A stretch of DNA of 43,258 nt, from the NCBI RefSeq assembly GCF_014646355.1, contig NZ_BMNH01000030.1, forward strand, positions 50,855-94,112. Direction: 5' to 3'. This DNA is from Nonomuraea cavernae (GTDB lineage: Bacteria; Actinomycetota; Actinomycetes; Streptosporangiales; Streptosporangiaceae). The notes beneath the pieces are model-generated. The model worked only from the letters and a program-made list of their open reading frames with translations. It was not told where the DNA came from and made no database searches. The translations under genes and the position numbers were made by a program. Of this stretch, positions 7,972 through 16,071 are shown piece by piece. Numbering within the stretch: position 1 is the stretch's first letter; every line of letters starts with the position of its first letter.

Positions 7972-8728
7972 GCTCGCTCCACCGCTTCCCCAGGTACGCC
8001 TCACGCACCGCCGGCTCGCGTACGACGGAGGCCGGGACGCCGTCCGCGATGAGCTTGCCGAAGTTCATCGCGAAGAGGTGGTCGCACGTGTCGACCATCA
8101 TCTGGACGTCGTGTTCCACGAGCACCTGGGTCAGCCCCTCTTCTCGCAGTTCGCGGAGTAGGGCCGAGATCTCCTGCCGCTCCGACTGGTTCATGCCGGC
8201 CGTGGGCTCGTCGAGGAGCAGCAGCCTGGGCTTCGCGACGATCGCGCGGGCGATCTCCACCCGCCGCTGCGCCCCGTAGGAGAGCTCGCCCGGCCGATGC
8301 CGTTCCAGGCCGCGCAGACCGGTCCGCCCGATCGCCTCGGCCACGTCGTCGTCACCTTTGCCCCGCTCTCGGATACCCCTCCCCCGGATCCGGTCGGCGC
8401 CCAGCCTGACGTTCTCCTCCACGGTCAGGCCGGGCAGCAGCCGTACGGTCTGGAAGGTGCGCGCCACGCCACGCCGGGCGAACGTCGCGGCGGGTATCCG
8501 GTGGTACTCCTCGCCGTCCAGGTGGAGCGAGCCCGCGGTCAGGTCGACGAACCGGGTGAGCGCGGCCAGCAGTGTGCTCTTGCCGGAGCCGTTGGGACCG
8601 AGGACGCCGAAGATGCTTCCCTCGGTGAGGTCGATCGACAGGCCGTCCACCGCCTTGACTCCGCCGAAGTGCACTGCGGCGTCCTTCACCTGAAGGAGCG
8701 GGGTGCTCTGGTCCTGAATGCCACTCAA
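7964..8728 (-). CDS. livG: Branched-chain-type ABC importer ATPase (LivG)
   Basis: A 254-residue ABC ATPase with Walker A GPNGSGKST, ARTFQTVRLLPGLTVEENV (Q-loop typical of LivG), signature LSYGAQRRVEIARAI, and Walker B LLLLDEPTAGMNQ. The C-terminus ends in a LivG-like element (VVREPAVREAYLGKRW). The only start fitting the alignment is TTG 8728, which forms a TTGA overlap with the livM stop, with AGAGGGGA upstream. The signature has SYGAQ rather than SGGQ, a normal LivG variation. It pairs with LivF under the LivHM membrane channel. Confidence 0.92.
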   Translation of the reverse strand: MSGIQDQSTPLLQVKDAAVHFGGVKAVDGLSIDLTEGSIFGVLGPNGSGKSTLLAALTRFVDLTAGSLHLDGEEYHRIPAATFARRGVARTFQTVRLLPGLTVEENVRLGADRIRGRGIRERGKGDDDVAEAIGRTGLRGLERHRPGELSYGAQRRVEIARAIVAKPRLLLLDEPTAGMNQSERQEISALLRELREEGLTQVLVEHDVQMMVDTCDHLFAMNFGKLIADGVPASVVREPAVREAYLGKRWSEHV

Positions 8729-9639
8729 GCGGGTGTCCCCTCTGCTCGCGACCCGAGTGGGGTCCGGTCACCGTCTCCGGATCCGGCGTCGCGCCGGGAG
8801 CGTTGCCAGGATCGGTAGGCGTCGGTCATCATCCCGAGCAGGCCTCCCGGCACCCAGATCGCCGCGAGCGCGACGATGACGCCGTAGATCACCTTCTGCC
8901 ATTGACCGGAGAACTCCAGGAAGCCCGGCAGCCAGGTGAAGATCATCGCGCCGATCAGGGCGCCCGCCCAGGATCGCGAGCCGCCGACGATGATCATCGT
9001 CAGGGCCAGCACCACCAGGGAGAAGCCGATGTCGGTGGGGGCGATCGTGGTGCGCAGCAGCACGTTGAGCCCGCCGGCGCAGGCACCGAGCAGCGCGCTG
9101 ATCACGAACGCCGCCTGCCGATGCCGCCGCACGTCGATGCCCATCGAGGCGGCGAGTTCGGGATCCTCCCTGACCGCCTCCACCCGGCGGCCGATGGCTC
9201 CCCGCTCGCTGTAGGCGAGCAGCCCGATCACCACCGCCGAGATCAGCACCAGGTGGAGAGTGGTGACGTCGGCCAGCGCGCCGAACAGCCCGCTCGGACC
9301 CCCGGTCAGGTCGCCGCCGTTGACGGCGAGCACGCCGACGATGAGGTCGAACGCGATCGTGGCCATGCCCAGGTAGAGGCCGCCCAGCCGGCGAACCGTC
9401 AGAGCGAGCAGGTAGCCCACTACTCCGGCGATCAGCATGCCCGCGCCGATGGCGGCCGCCGCCGGCCACTCGTACCGGATGGTCATGATGGCGGCGACGT
9501 AGGCGCCGATGCCGTAACAGCCGATCCCCGCGAAGGAGAACACGCCGAAGCGGATGGGCACCTGCAGGCTCAGCGCCATGAGCAGTCCGACGAAGGTGGA
9601 CTGGATCAGGATGATGTTGGTGTCGTACCAGGCGATCAT
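8725..9639 (-). CDS. livM: Branched-chain-type ABC importer permease (LivM)
   Basis: A 304-residue membrane protein with about eight to nine hydrophobic segments and the LivM signature near its middle (GGDLTGGPSGLFG). The loop RRVEAVREDPELAASMGIDVRRHRQAAFVISALLGACAGGL is the conserved EAA-like ATPase contact of this family. It forms the channel with LivH. Start ATG 9639 overlaps the livH stop by 4 bases. The hydrophilic tail after residue 280 is short and unremarkable. Confidence 0.93.
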   Translation of the reverse strand: MIAWYDTNIILIQSTFVGLLMALSLQVPIRFGVFSFAGIGCYGIGAYVAAIMTIRYEWPAAAAIGAGMLIAGVVGYLLALTVRRLGGLYLGMATIAFDLIVGVLAVNGGDLTGGPSGLFGALADVTTLHLVLISAVVIGLLAYSERGAIGRRVEAVREDPELAASMGIDVRRHRQAAFVISALLGACAGGLNVLLRTTIAPTDIGFSLVVLALTMIIVGGSRSWAGALIGAMIFTWLPGFLEFSGQWQKVIYGVIVALAAIWVPGGLLGMMTDAYRSWQRSRRDAGSGDGDRTPLGSRAEGTPA

Positions 9640-10526
9640 GTCCGGCGCACCTCTCTACGGCCGAAGAGTCCCTCGCTCTTGAACAGGAGTACGGCGAAGA
9701 TGAAGCCGAAGGAGACCGCGTCCACCCACAGGCCGGAGGTTTGGGTCAGCACGATCGTCTCGGCCACGGCCAGCACGTAGGCGCCGACGATCACGCCGGC
9801 CATGCTTCCGACGCCACCGAGGATGACGGCGGCGAACGCCTTGATCAGCAGGACGTCTCCGCTTTCGGGCGTGATCGCGCCGAGGTTGTAGGTGAGCAGC
9901 ACGCCGGCCAGTCCGGCGAGGCCGCCGGCGACGGCCATGGTGCTCAGGCTGAGCACGCGCCGGTTGACGCCCATCAGGGAAGCCGTCTCGGGGTCGACGC
10001 CGATCGAGCGCAGCGCGAGGCCGGAGCGCGAGAAGCGCAGCCAGACGATGACCCCGATGCCGATGACCAGTGCCGCGGCGACGACCATGAGCTGGGTGCT
10101 GGTGACGCGGACGCCCAGCAGCGAGAAGGTGGACGTCACGTAGCTGGAGCCGGCGAAGCCGAACGGGTTGCTGCCGGTCACCTCCTCGGCGATGGCCAGC
10201 GGGATGGCCGCCACGCCGATGCCGCCGATGAGGATCTGCATCTCACCGCTGCGATGGTCCTTGGCCCTTCGCATGATGGGCTGGAACGCCAGCAGCTGGA
10301 CGGCCACGGAGAGCAGCGCCCCCACCGCCGCGCCGATCACGATCAGCGCGGGCAGCGGCAGCCGCACCTGGTCGGTGATGACGGAGGACACGAAGGCCGC
10401 GAACATGAAGATCGCGCCATGGGCGAAGTTCAGGATGCCGACGGTGCCCCAAACCAGGCTCATGCCGAGGGCGAAGAGCAGATAGATCGATCCGAGCGAG
10501 AGCGCGTTGATCAGATCCTGGAGCAT
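9636..10526 (-). CDS. livH: Branched-chain-type ABC importer permease (LivH)
   Basis: A 296-residue polytopic permease. LINALSLGSIYLLFALGMSLVWGTVGILNFAHGAIFM is the classic LivH N-terminus, and GVDPETASLMGVNRRVLSLSTMAVAGGLAGLAGVLL is the cytoplasmic coupling loop. It is encoded between the binding protein and livM. A 235-base gap with a hairpin and an inverted repeat separates it from the binding-protein gene, so expression of the permease part may be set apart from that of the binding protein. Confidence 0.93.
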   Translation of the reverse strand: MLQDLINALSLGSIYLLFALGMSLVWGTVGILNFAHGAIFMFAAFVSSVITDQVRLPLPALIVIGAAVGALLSVAVQLLAFQPIMRRAKDHRSGEMQILIGGIGVAAIPLAIAEEVTGSNPFGFAGSSYVTSTFSLLGVRVTSTQLMVVAAALVIGIGVIVWLRFSRSGLALRSIGVDPETASLMGVNRRVLSLSTMAVAGGLAGLAGVLLTYNLGAITPESGDVLLIKAFAAVILGGVGSMAGVIVGAYVLAVAETIVLTQTSGLWVDAVSFGFIFAVLLFKSEGLFGRREVRRT

Positions 10527-10585
10527 CGGGACTCACTCCGTTTCGGGGTGCGTTGTCGGCCCATCGGACCCCCTGGGAGGCAATA

Positions 10586-10604
10586 TATGAGCATCATTCT
10601 CATA
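10586..10604. promoter_or_regulatory. Inverted repeat upstream of livH
   Basis: TATGAG (10586-10591) and CTCATA (10599-10604) flank a 7-base centre in a locally AT-rich stretch 60 bases before the livH start. Its size and place fit an operator for a secondary promoter inside the importer operon. No regulator can be assigned. Confidence 0.4.
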
Positions 10605-10723
10605 GTTGGTTCCAGAACAGTAAAGGGCGTCAGGCGCCTTGTCCAGAGCCGGTGACGACCTCGGGGAGCGGGTCAGCTCCTGGGTGAGCCCCGTCGGCGC
10701 CGAGGGCCGTCACCGCGCTGGGC

Positions 10724-10756
10724 GCGTCACCGGCGGACGCCGTCCACCGGTGACGC
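10724..10756 (-). terminator. Hairpin after the binding-protein gene (attenuator or terminator)
   Basis: GCGTCACCGG (10724-10733) and CCGGTGACGC (10747-10756) form a perfect 10-bp stem with a 13-base loop, starting 5 bases after the binding-protein stop codon. There is no U-tract. Hairpins at this place are common in ABC operons, where they protect or end the abundant binding-protein message while letting some transcripts continue into permease genes. Confidence 0.6.
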
Positions 10757-10761
10757 CGGGC

Positions 10762-11940
10762 TCAGGAGTCGCTCCCGACCAGCACCTCTTCCGTGCCGTT
10801 CCACTGGACGATCACACCGGTCAGCCGCATGTCCCGGTTCTCGAAGGCGAGCTTGCCCATCGCCCCCTCGAACCCTTCGGCCGCTACGACGTCCAGGCCG
10901 CGCTGGATGTCGTCACGCGAGGCGCCTCCGGCCTGCTTGACGGCCCGGGCCAGCCACCAGGCCGAGTCGTAGCCCTCGGCCGCGTAGTTCAGCGGCCGCT
11001 CGTTGAACTTGGCCTGGTAGAGGTCGACGAACTTCTTGGTCGACTCACCCGGCTGGTCGGGGTGGAAGTCGGACGGCCACGTCATTCCGGCGCCGTCCTG
11101 ACCGGCGGGCTTGAGGTTGCCGGCACCGGCGGCGGTGTTGCCGAGCACGAGCCCATCGAATCCGGCCTGCCGCAGTTGCCGCATGGCCGTGGGATTCTGC
11201 CCTCCGACCAGCAGCAGCGCGATGGCGTCCGGCTTCTCCTTGACCACCTTGGAGATCGGCGCGGCGAAGTCCTGCGTGGTCATCTGCACGGCGGCGCTCG
11301 ACACGACCGAGAACCCGAGCTCGGCGCCCATCTCGGGCAGCACCTTCTCGGCGACCTCCTTGAGGGTGGGCAGGGTCGTGTTGTAGACGACGCCGAGGGT
11401 CTTGACGTTCTTGGACTTGATGTGGTCCCCGATGACGCGGTAGTAGCTCGTCATCGGCGGGGTGGCCCGGAAGGTGTACTTGCCGATGACCACGCCCTCG
11501 CTGCCCGCCTGACTGTAGATGATGGGCATCTTCCCGCGCTCGGCCAGGGGCGAGGTCGCCGCCGCCTGGTCGCTCGCCACCGGACCGAAGACGGCGGCAT
11601 AGCTCTTGTCCTGGATCGCGGCCGTCATCTGGCTCGCCGCCGTCTGCGCCTTGCCCGCCGGATCCTTGGACTCAAGGACGATCTTGGTTTCCCCCAGGAA
11701 CTTCTCGGCGTTGATCTGTTCGACCGCCAGCTCGATGCCCTTGATCGTGGACAGGCCGGTGAACGCCACCGGTCCCGTCCGATCCTTGATCGTCATGATC
11801 TTGATCTCCGCGGGCAGTCCGCCTTCGGCGCTCACTGCCGCTTCACCGCCGGAGCCACAGGCGGTGACGGCGAGCAGGCCGGCCATGGCCAGCGTGACGG
11901 GGATGCCTCGCCCTAACGAGGCGAGCAGAATTCCACGCAT
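10762..11940 (-). CDS. Branched-chain-type ABC importer substrate-binding lipoprotein
   Basis: A 392-residue periplasmic-binding-protein type I (LivK-like). The N-terminal hydrophobic stretch ends in lipobox AVTAC with Cys28 as lipidation site. The mature part has the family pattern LSTIKGIELAVEQINAEK..., PVASDQAAATSPLAERGKMPIIYSQAG and YAAEGYDSAWWLARAVKQAGG. It captures the solute outside the membrane for LivHMGF. Start ATG 11940 has GGAGGATCGG upstream; a longer frame would cross the palindromic operator. It is the first gene of the importer unit, 93 bases downstream of the flavoprotein gene on the same strand. The ligand is not predictable; an aromatic or alicyclic acid fits the context. 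Confidence 0.92.
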   Translation of the reverse strand: MRGILLASLGRGIPVTLAMAGLLAVTACGSGGEAAVSAEGGLPAEIKIMTIKDRTGPVAFTGLSTIKGIELAVEQINAEKFLGETKIVLESKDPAGKAQTAASQMTAAIQDKSYAAVFGPVASDQAAATSPLAERGKMPIIYSQAGSEGVVIGKYTFRATPPMTSYYRVIGDHIKSKNVKTLGVVYNTTLPTLKEVAEKVLPEMGAELGFSVVSSAAVQMTTQDFAAPISKVVKEKPDAIALLLVGGQNPTAMRQLRQAGFDGLVLGNTAAGAGNLKPAGQDGAGMTWPSDFHPDQPGESTKKFVDLYQAKFNERPLNYAAEGYDSAWWLARAVKQAGGASRDDIQRGLDVVAAEGFEGAMGKLAFENRDMRLTGVIVQWNGTEEVLVGSDS

Positions 11941-11960
11941 CCGATCCTCCTGGAAATATG

Positions 11961-11988
11961 CATGGTAATCATGCCTATGATTACCATG
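11961..11988. promoter_or_regulatory. Perfect 12-bp palindromic operator before the importer operon
   Basis: CATGGTAATCAT (11961-11972) and ATGATTACCATG (11977-11988) are exact inverted copies with a 4-base centre (GCCT). It is AT-rich against a 70% GC background and lies 20 bases upstream of the binding-protein start. The core TCATGCCTATGAT (11969-11981) recurs on the minus strand at 20982-20994, before another leftward operon of the island. This is good evidence for a shared regulator site. Confidence 0.7.
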
Positions 11989-12033
11989 GCTCACGCTAGA
12001 GGGAGCCGGGACGGCTTGTCCAGGGCTGACGGA

Positions 12034-13224
12034 CTACGACTGGACGACTCCACGACCGGCGACCCATTCGGCCCCCTGCAGGAGCAGCTTCCGGTAGCGC
12101 ATGGCGTCGGGCAGGGCGTTGAACGCCACCACGGCGTGCAGCGCGCCCTGACCTCCCGTGATCGCCGCGAAGCGCTCCTCGCCGGGGCCGCCCGAGACGA
12201 AGACGACCTCGTCGCCGGGCAGGACGCGGCCGAAGATCTGAAGGCGGCCACCCGTCTGGTCGGACCAGACGTAAGGGAGCGAGTCGAACACCGTGGGCGT
12301 CCCGGTCACCGTGGCGGCCACCGCCATGGCCTGTTCTCCGGCGCTCGTCCAGTGCTCCAGCCGCAGGGCTCCCCCGTATCTCGTGGAGTGCCAGCGGGCG
12401 ACGTCGCCGACCGCGTAGACGTCGTCCGTTCCCGTGGCGCGCAGCGTGGCGTCGCAACCGACGCCGTCCGAGATGTCCAGACCGCTTCCGTGGAGCCAGC
12501 CGACGGCGGGGCTCGCGCCGACGCCCACCACGACCAGGTCCGCCGCCACGACGGACCCGTCGTCCAGGAGGAGTGCCTCCACCCGCGAGCTCCCGCGCCA
12601 TCGCGAGACGCTCCGGCCCGTCCGCAGCGAGACGCCCATGGAGCGGTGTCTCGCCGCCATCACGTCACCGAGCACCGGTCCCAGCCCCCGGGTCATCAGG
12701 GTGGGCGCCGGGTCGACGACGGTCACGTCCAGCCCGAGAGTCCTGGCGGCGCAGGCTACCTCCGCTCCGATGAAGCCGCCGCCGACGACCGCCACCCGGG
12801 GCCCGCCCGCGAGCGCGTCCCGGACGGCGACGGCGTCGTCGAGGGTGCGCAACGTGTGCACCCCGGGAGGCGGGTGCCGGTCCGGCACGGTCCGCGGCGT
12901 GGCGCCCGTGGCGGCGATCAGGACGTCGAACGGCAGGCGTCCGCCGTCCTCCAGCTGGACGGCCCGGCCGGCGCGGTCGACTCGCGTCGCGGGCGCGCCC
13001 AGGCGCAGCTCGACCTCCAGTTCCTTGGCCTGCTCGGCGGTGAGCAGGGCGACGGAGGAGTCGTCGATCTCGCCGAGCAGGAAGGCCTTCGACAGGGGAG
13101 GCCGGTCGTAGGGCAGGTGAGGCTCGCTTCCCACCAGGGTGACGCGTCCTTCGAGTCCTTTGCGGCGCAGCGCCTGGACGGTGCGGACCCCCGCGAGGGA
13201 CGCGCCGACGACGACCACGTCCAC
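12034..13224 (-). CDS. NAD(P)/FAD-dependent oxidoreductase, ferredoxin-reductase-like
   Basis: A 396-residue two-dinucleotide flavoprotein. An FAD-binding VVVVGASLAGVRTVQALRRKG opens the protein and an NAD(P)-binding VAVVGGGFIGAEVACAARTLG lies near residue 145. YAVGDVARW is the second FAD contact. The C-terminal part (WSDQTGGRLQIFGR) matches the reductase C-terminal domain of P450 and dioxygenase systems. It should reduce the small ferredoxin of the P450. GTG 13224 is chosen because the Rossmann strand starts right there; it begins two bases after the amidohydrolase stop. Upstream open frame to 13998 is out-of-frame read-through and not part of the protein. Confidence 0.9.
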   Translation of the reverse strand: MDVVVVGASLAGVRTVQALRRKGLEGRVTLVGSEPHLPYDRPPLSKAFLLGEIDDSSVALLTAEQAKELEVELRLGAPATRVDRAGRAVQLEDGGRLPFDVLIAATGATPRTVPDRHPPPGVHTLRTLDDAVAVRDALAGGPRVAVVGGGFIGAEVACAARTLGLDVTVVDPAPTLMTRGLGPVLGDVMAARHRSMGVSLRTGRSVSRWRGSSRVEALLLDDGSVVAADLVVVGVGASPAVGWLHGSGLDISDGVGCDATLRATGTDDVYAVGDVARWHSTRYGGALRLEHWTSAGEQAMAVAATVTGTPTVFDSLPYVWSDQTGGRLQIFGRVLPGDEVVFVSGGPGEERFAAITGGQGALHAVVAFNALPDAMRYRKLLLQGAEWVAGRGVVQS

Positions 13225-13226
13225 GC

Positions 13227-14024
13227 TCAGCCGGCCTTCGCGATGCCGAGCAGGCCGGCGAGGGTGCCGCCGAGGATCGCGGCCTCGTCCTCGGGGTCGA
13301 GACCGAGTGCCCGGATGGCCGCGATCTCCGCGGCGGGGTCGGCCATGGGCCAGTCGGAGCCGTACACCATGCGTCCGGCGCCGTGGGCGGCGATGATGCC
13401 CCTGAGCCGGTCGGGGTCCAGGTCGGCGAGGCGGGGCGGCCAGGAGGTCTCCAGGACGGCACGCGAACCGATGATCAGTTCCTCGGCCTCGTCCAGCCGG
13501 TGGTATCCGCCGTAGTGGCAGGCGATGAGCGTCAGGCCGGGCACGGCGTCCAGCAGGGCACGCAGGTGGCGGGGCGCCCCCCGCTCGTTGGACGCCTCGT
13601 CGCTGCCCGCGCCCGCGTGCGTGATGACGACGATCCCCGCCTCGGCCAGGCCCGCCAGCAGTTCGACCACGCGCGGATCGGCGAGCGACACCTCCTGGAA
13701 GAGCGGGTGCAGCTTCACTCCGCCGATGCCGTGGCGGCTCAGCGACGCCAGGTTCTCCTCGACGCTCAGGTCGGGGTGCACCGTGCCGAACGGGATGAAC
13801 CTGGAGCGGTCGATGGACCCGATGAACTCGTTGGTGCGTTCGACGGTTCGGGCCACGGTCGCCACGCCCAGGCACATGGCCAGGTCGATCCCGGCGTTGT
13901 CCATCGTCCGGCGCAGGCCGTCGAGGGTGCCGTCGTGCACCGCGTCGAGACCGGCGGGGCGGTCGGCCAGCACCTTCGCCGCGATGTGGTCGGGCCACAC
14001 GTGGCAGTGCGCATCGATGATCAT
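13227..14024 (-). CDS. Amidohydrolase-family (amidohydro-rel, ACMSD-like) metal-dependent hydrolase or decarboxylase
   Basis: A 265-residue TIM-barrel protein. DAHCHVWP supplies the HxH metal ligands on strand 1, KLHPLF and THAGAG lie on middle strands, CHYGGYH follows, and YGSDWPM gives the last aspartate. Members hydrolyse lactones or C-C bonds, or decarboxylate aromatic and unsaturated acids. The start codon shares one base with the acyl-CoA dehydrogenase stop (TGATG), so the two are probably coupled. In this cluster ring opening or decarboxylation of an oxidised intermediate is plausible. The exact reaction cannot be deduced. Confidence 0.85.
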   Translation of the reverse strand: MIIDAHCHVWPDHIAAKVLADRPAGLDAVHDGTLDGLRRTMDNAGIDLAMCLGVATVARTVERTNEFIGSIDRSRFIPFGTVHPDLSVEENLASLSRHGIGGVKLHPLFQEVSLADPRVVELLAGLAEAGIVVITHAGAGSDEASNERGAPRHLRALLDAVPGLTLIACHYGGYHRLDEAEELIIGSRAVLETSWPPRLADLDPDRLRGIIAAHGAGRMVYGSDWPMADPAAEIAAIRALGLDPEDEAAILGGTLAGLLGIAKAG

Positions 14025-15196
14025 CAGGCGTCCTTTCGCAGGTACGGCTTGACCAGCTGCTTGGCCAGGGAGTCGAGCACGACCTCGGTGGCCCCCTCGT
14101 AGACCCGCATCGGCCTGGCCTCGCGGTAAAGCCGCTCGATCACGCTGCCGCGGACCAGCCCGAACCTGCCCATGACCTGGACGCAGCGGTCGGCCACCCG
14201 GCCGGCGATCTCCGTCGCACCGACCTTCGCCATGGAGGACAGGTGCAGGTTGGCCAGCGGGTCGCGGGCGGAGGCCGCCGCCGCGCGGTAGGTCAGTGAG
14301 CGCGCCATCTCGATCTCCACCCAGGACAGGGCCAGCGCATTGGGGACCGGGCCGAGCCTGGCCAGGGGCACGCCGAACTGCTCCCGGCCGGTCGTGTGCC
14401 GCACCGCCTCGTCCAGCGCGGCCTGGGCGAGGCCGACCGCCGCGCCGGCCACGGAGACCCGGAACGTGGCGAGCGTGGCCAGCGCGATCGTGAACGCCTT
14501 GCCCGGCTCGCCGATCCGATGATCGGCCGGCACCCGCACGTCGTCGAGCACCACGTCGCCGAGCACGTGCGGAGCGATGATCTGGTGCGGATGGTCGACG
14601 ACGACACCCGGGGCGTCGGCGGGGACGAGCACCATGGAGTAGCCGTCGCCCTCCCGGCCGAACACGCAGTAGAAGTCGGCGTCGCCGGCGTTGGTGATGA
14701 ACGACTTGTGCCCGTTGACCACGAGCTCGCCGCCGTCGCGGACGATCGTCGTGCTGATCGACTTGAGGTCGGAGCCCGCCCGGGGTTCGGTCAGCGCCAG
14801 GGCGCCGATCGCCTCACACTTCGCCATCCTGGGCAGCCACCGCGCGCGCAGCTGGTCGTCTCCGGCCGCCCACAGCGCGTAGCCGCCGATGCCCTGCATC
14901 GCGTAGAGCGAGTCCAGGTGCCCGCTCACGCCGGCGAGGGCCTCGCGCACCACGGTCACCGCCAGGGAGTCGACCTGGTCGAAACGGCCGCCGAACTCCC
15001 GCGCCACCACGGTCTCCACCAGGCCGCTGGCGGCCAGCGCCTTCCGCATCACGGGGTCGACGTGGTCGGCCTCGTCGGCGACCGCGGCCCGATCGGCCAC
15101 CGAGTCGGCCAGCCGTCTCGCCTCGTCGCGCAAGGATCGGTACCGCGCCGGAAGCTCGAACAGGCCGTGGTCTGCAGCGTTCATCGGATCACTCAC
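14024..15196 (-). CDS. Acyl-CoA dehydrogenase
   Basis: A 390-residue FAD-dependent dehydrogenase. LTEPRAGSDLKSIST is the N-terminal family signature, GREQFGVPLARLG lies at the domain 3 start, and RVYEGATEVVLDSLAKQL holds the catalytic glutamate region in the usual place near the C-terminus. It introduces the 2,3-double bond in an acyl-CoA and passes electrons to ETF. The start may be GTG 15196 or ATG 15184; neither has a strong ribosome binding site. It is first gene of a leftward unit with the amidohydrolase and the reductase-like flavoprotein. A palindromic operator separates it from a divergent SDR. An AliB-type cyclohexanecarboxyl-CoA dehydrogenase is a possible role. Confidence 0.93.
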   Translation of the reverse strand: MSDPMNAADHGLFELPARYRSLRDEARRLADSVADRAAVADEADHVDPVMRKALAASGLVETVVAREFGGRFDQVDSLAVTVVREALAGVSGHLDSLYAMQGIGGYALWAAGDDQLRARWLPRMAKCEAIGALALTEPRAGSDLKSISTTIVRDGGELVVNGHKSFITNAGDADFYCVFGREGDGYSMVLVPADAPGVVVDHPHQIIAPHVLGDVVLDDVRVPADHRIGEPGKAFTIALATLATFRVSVAGAAVGLAQAALDEAVRHTTGREQFGVPLARLGPVPNALALSWVEIEMARSLTYRAAAASARDPLANLHLSSMAKVGATEIAGRVADRCVQVMGRFGLVRGSVIERLYREARPMRVYEGATEVVLDSLAKQLVKPYLRKDA

Positions 15197-15210
15197 TCGA
15201 TCAGCAGGGG

Positions 15211-15239
15211 CTATTTATGCTAACCATAGCGATAAATAG
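15211..15239. promoter_or_regulatory. Long AT-rich inverted repeat between divergent genes
   Basis: CTATTTAT (15211-15218) and ATAAATAG (15232-15239) are exact inverted copies. Nested inside are GCTA and TAGC around ACCA, giving nearly 12-bp arms with one extra base on the right. It lies in the 109-base gap between the acyl-CoA dehydrogenase and the SDR and could control both. The size resembles TetR-type operators, but no TetR gene is in the window. Confidence 0.6.
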
Positions 15240-15305
15240 ACTAGGCTGAAAGCCCGTACGCCCACGTCGGGCACCCCCCAGCCCCCCGCAGAAGGAGCCA
15301 CGCCC

Positions 15306-16067
15306 ATGGGACCCGAGACCCCCTCGTTCGACCTCTCCGGCAAGGTCGCCCTGGTCACCGGAGGCAGCAGAGGGCTGGGCCGCGCCATGGTGGCCGGGTT
15401 CGCCGCCGCGGGAGCGGACGTCGTGATCGCCAGCCGCGACGGCGCGAGCTGCGCCGCGTACGCGCGGGAGATATCCGAGAGCACCGGCCGCCGCGCCCTG
15501 CCCTACGCCGTGCACGTCGGGCACTGGGACGAGCTGGACGGCCTCGTCGAGGCGGCGTACGAGGAGTTCGGCCACGTCGACGTCCTGGTCAACAACGCCG
15601 GCATGTCGCCCCGGTACGACGACGTCACCGAGGTCACCGAGAACCTGTTCGACAAGGTCATCGGAGTCAACCTCAAGGGGGCGTTCCGGCTGACGGCGCT
15701 CGTCGGCTCGCGGATGGCGAGCGGCTCCGGCGGCTCGATCATCAACATCAGCAGCGCAGCCTCCACCCGGCCGCGCCCCGAACTGCTGCCCTACGCGGCG
15801 GCCAAGGCCGGCCTCAACGCGCTCACCGCGGGCTTCGCGCACACCTTCGGGCCCCGCGTGCGATGCAACGCCATCATGGCCGGCACGTTCTTCACCGACG
15901 TCAGCAAGTCGTGGGACCGCGAGACGTTCGACGCCCGCGCGCAGCGGTTCGCCCTCAGGCGCGGCGGGGAGCCGAACGAGATCGTCGGCGCCGCCCTCTA
16001 CCTCGCCAGCGACGCGTCGAGCTACACGACGGGGGCGATCCTGCCGGTCGACGGCGGGCAGCCCTGA
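15306..16067 (+). CDS. SDR-family oxidoreductase
   Basis: A 253-residue classical SDR: TGGSRGLG cofactor motif near residues 18-25, NNAG, a serine in INISSAAS, YAAAK, and the C-terminal TGAILPVDGG typical of FabG-like enzymes. An AGAAGGAG ribosome binding site precedes ATG 15306. It faces the acyl-CoA dehydrogenase across a palindromic operator and converges on a crotonase. It likely oxidises a hydroxyl of an acyl-CoA or alcohol intermediate; a BadH-like 2-hydroxycyclohexanecarboxyl-CoA dehydrogenase is one option. The sequence does not separate this from other SDR roles. Confidence 0.9.
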   Translation: MGPETPSFDLSGKVALVTGGSRGLGRAMVAGFAAAGADVVIASRDGASCAAYAREISESTGRRALPYAVHVGHWDELDGLVEAAYEEFGHVDVLVNNAGMSPRYDDVTEVTENLFDKVIGVNLKGAFRLTALVGSRMASGSGGSIINISSAASTRPRPELLPYAAAKAGLNALTAGFAHTFGPRVRCNAIMAGTFFTDVSKSWDRETFDARAQRFALRRGGEPNEIVGAALYLASDASSYTTGAILPVDGGQP

Positions 16068-16071
16068 CCGG

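Noticed and set aside
11961..11988. Perfect palindrome before the importer operon read as a terminator of the flavoprotein gene
   Set aside because: It is AT-rich with a weak stem, lies just before a start codon, and its core recurs at another promoter, so an operator is more likely.
12034..13998. 654-codon open frame suggesting a large amidohydrolase-flavoprotein fusion
   Set aside because: The first 258 codons are the amidohydrolase gene read in a wrong frame. The flavoprotein starts with its Rossmann strand at 13224.
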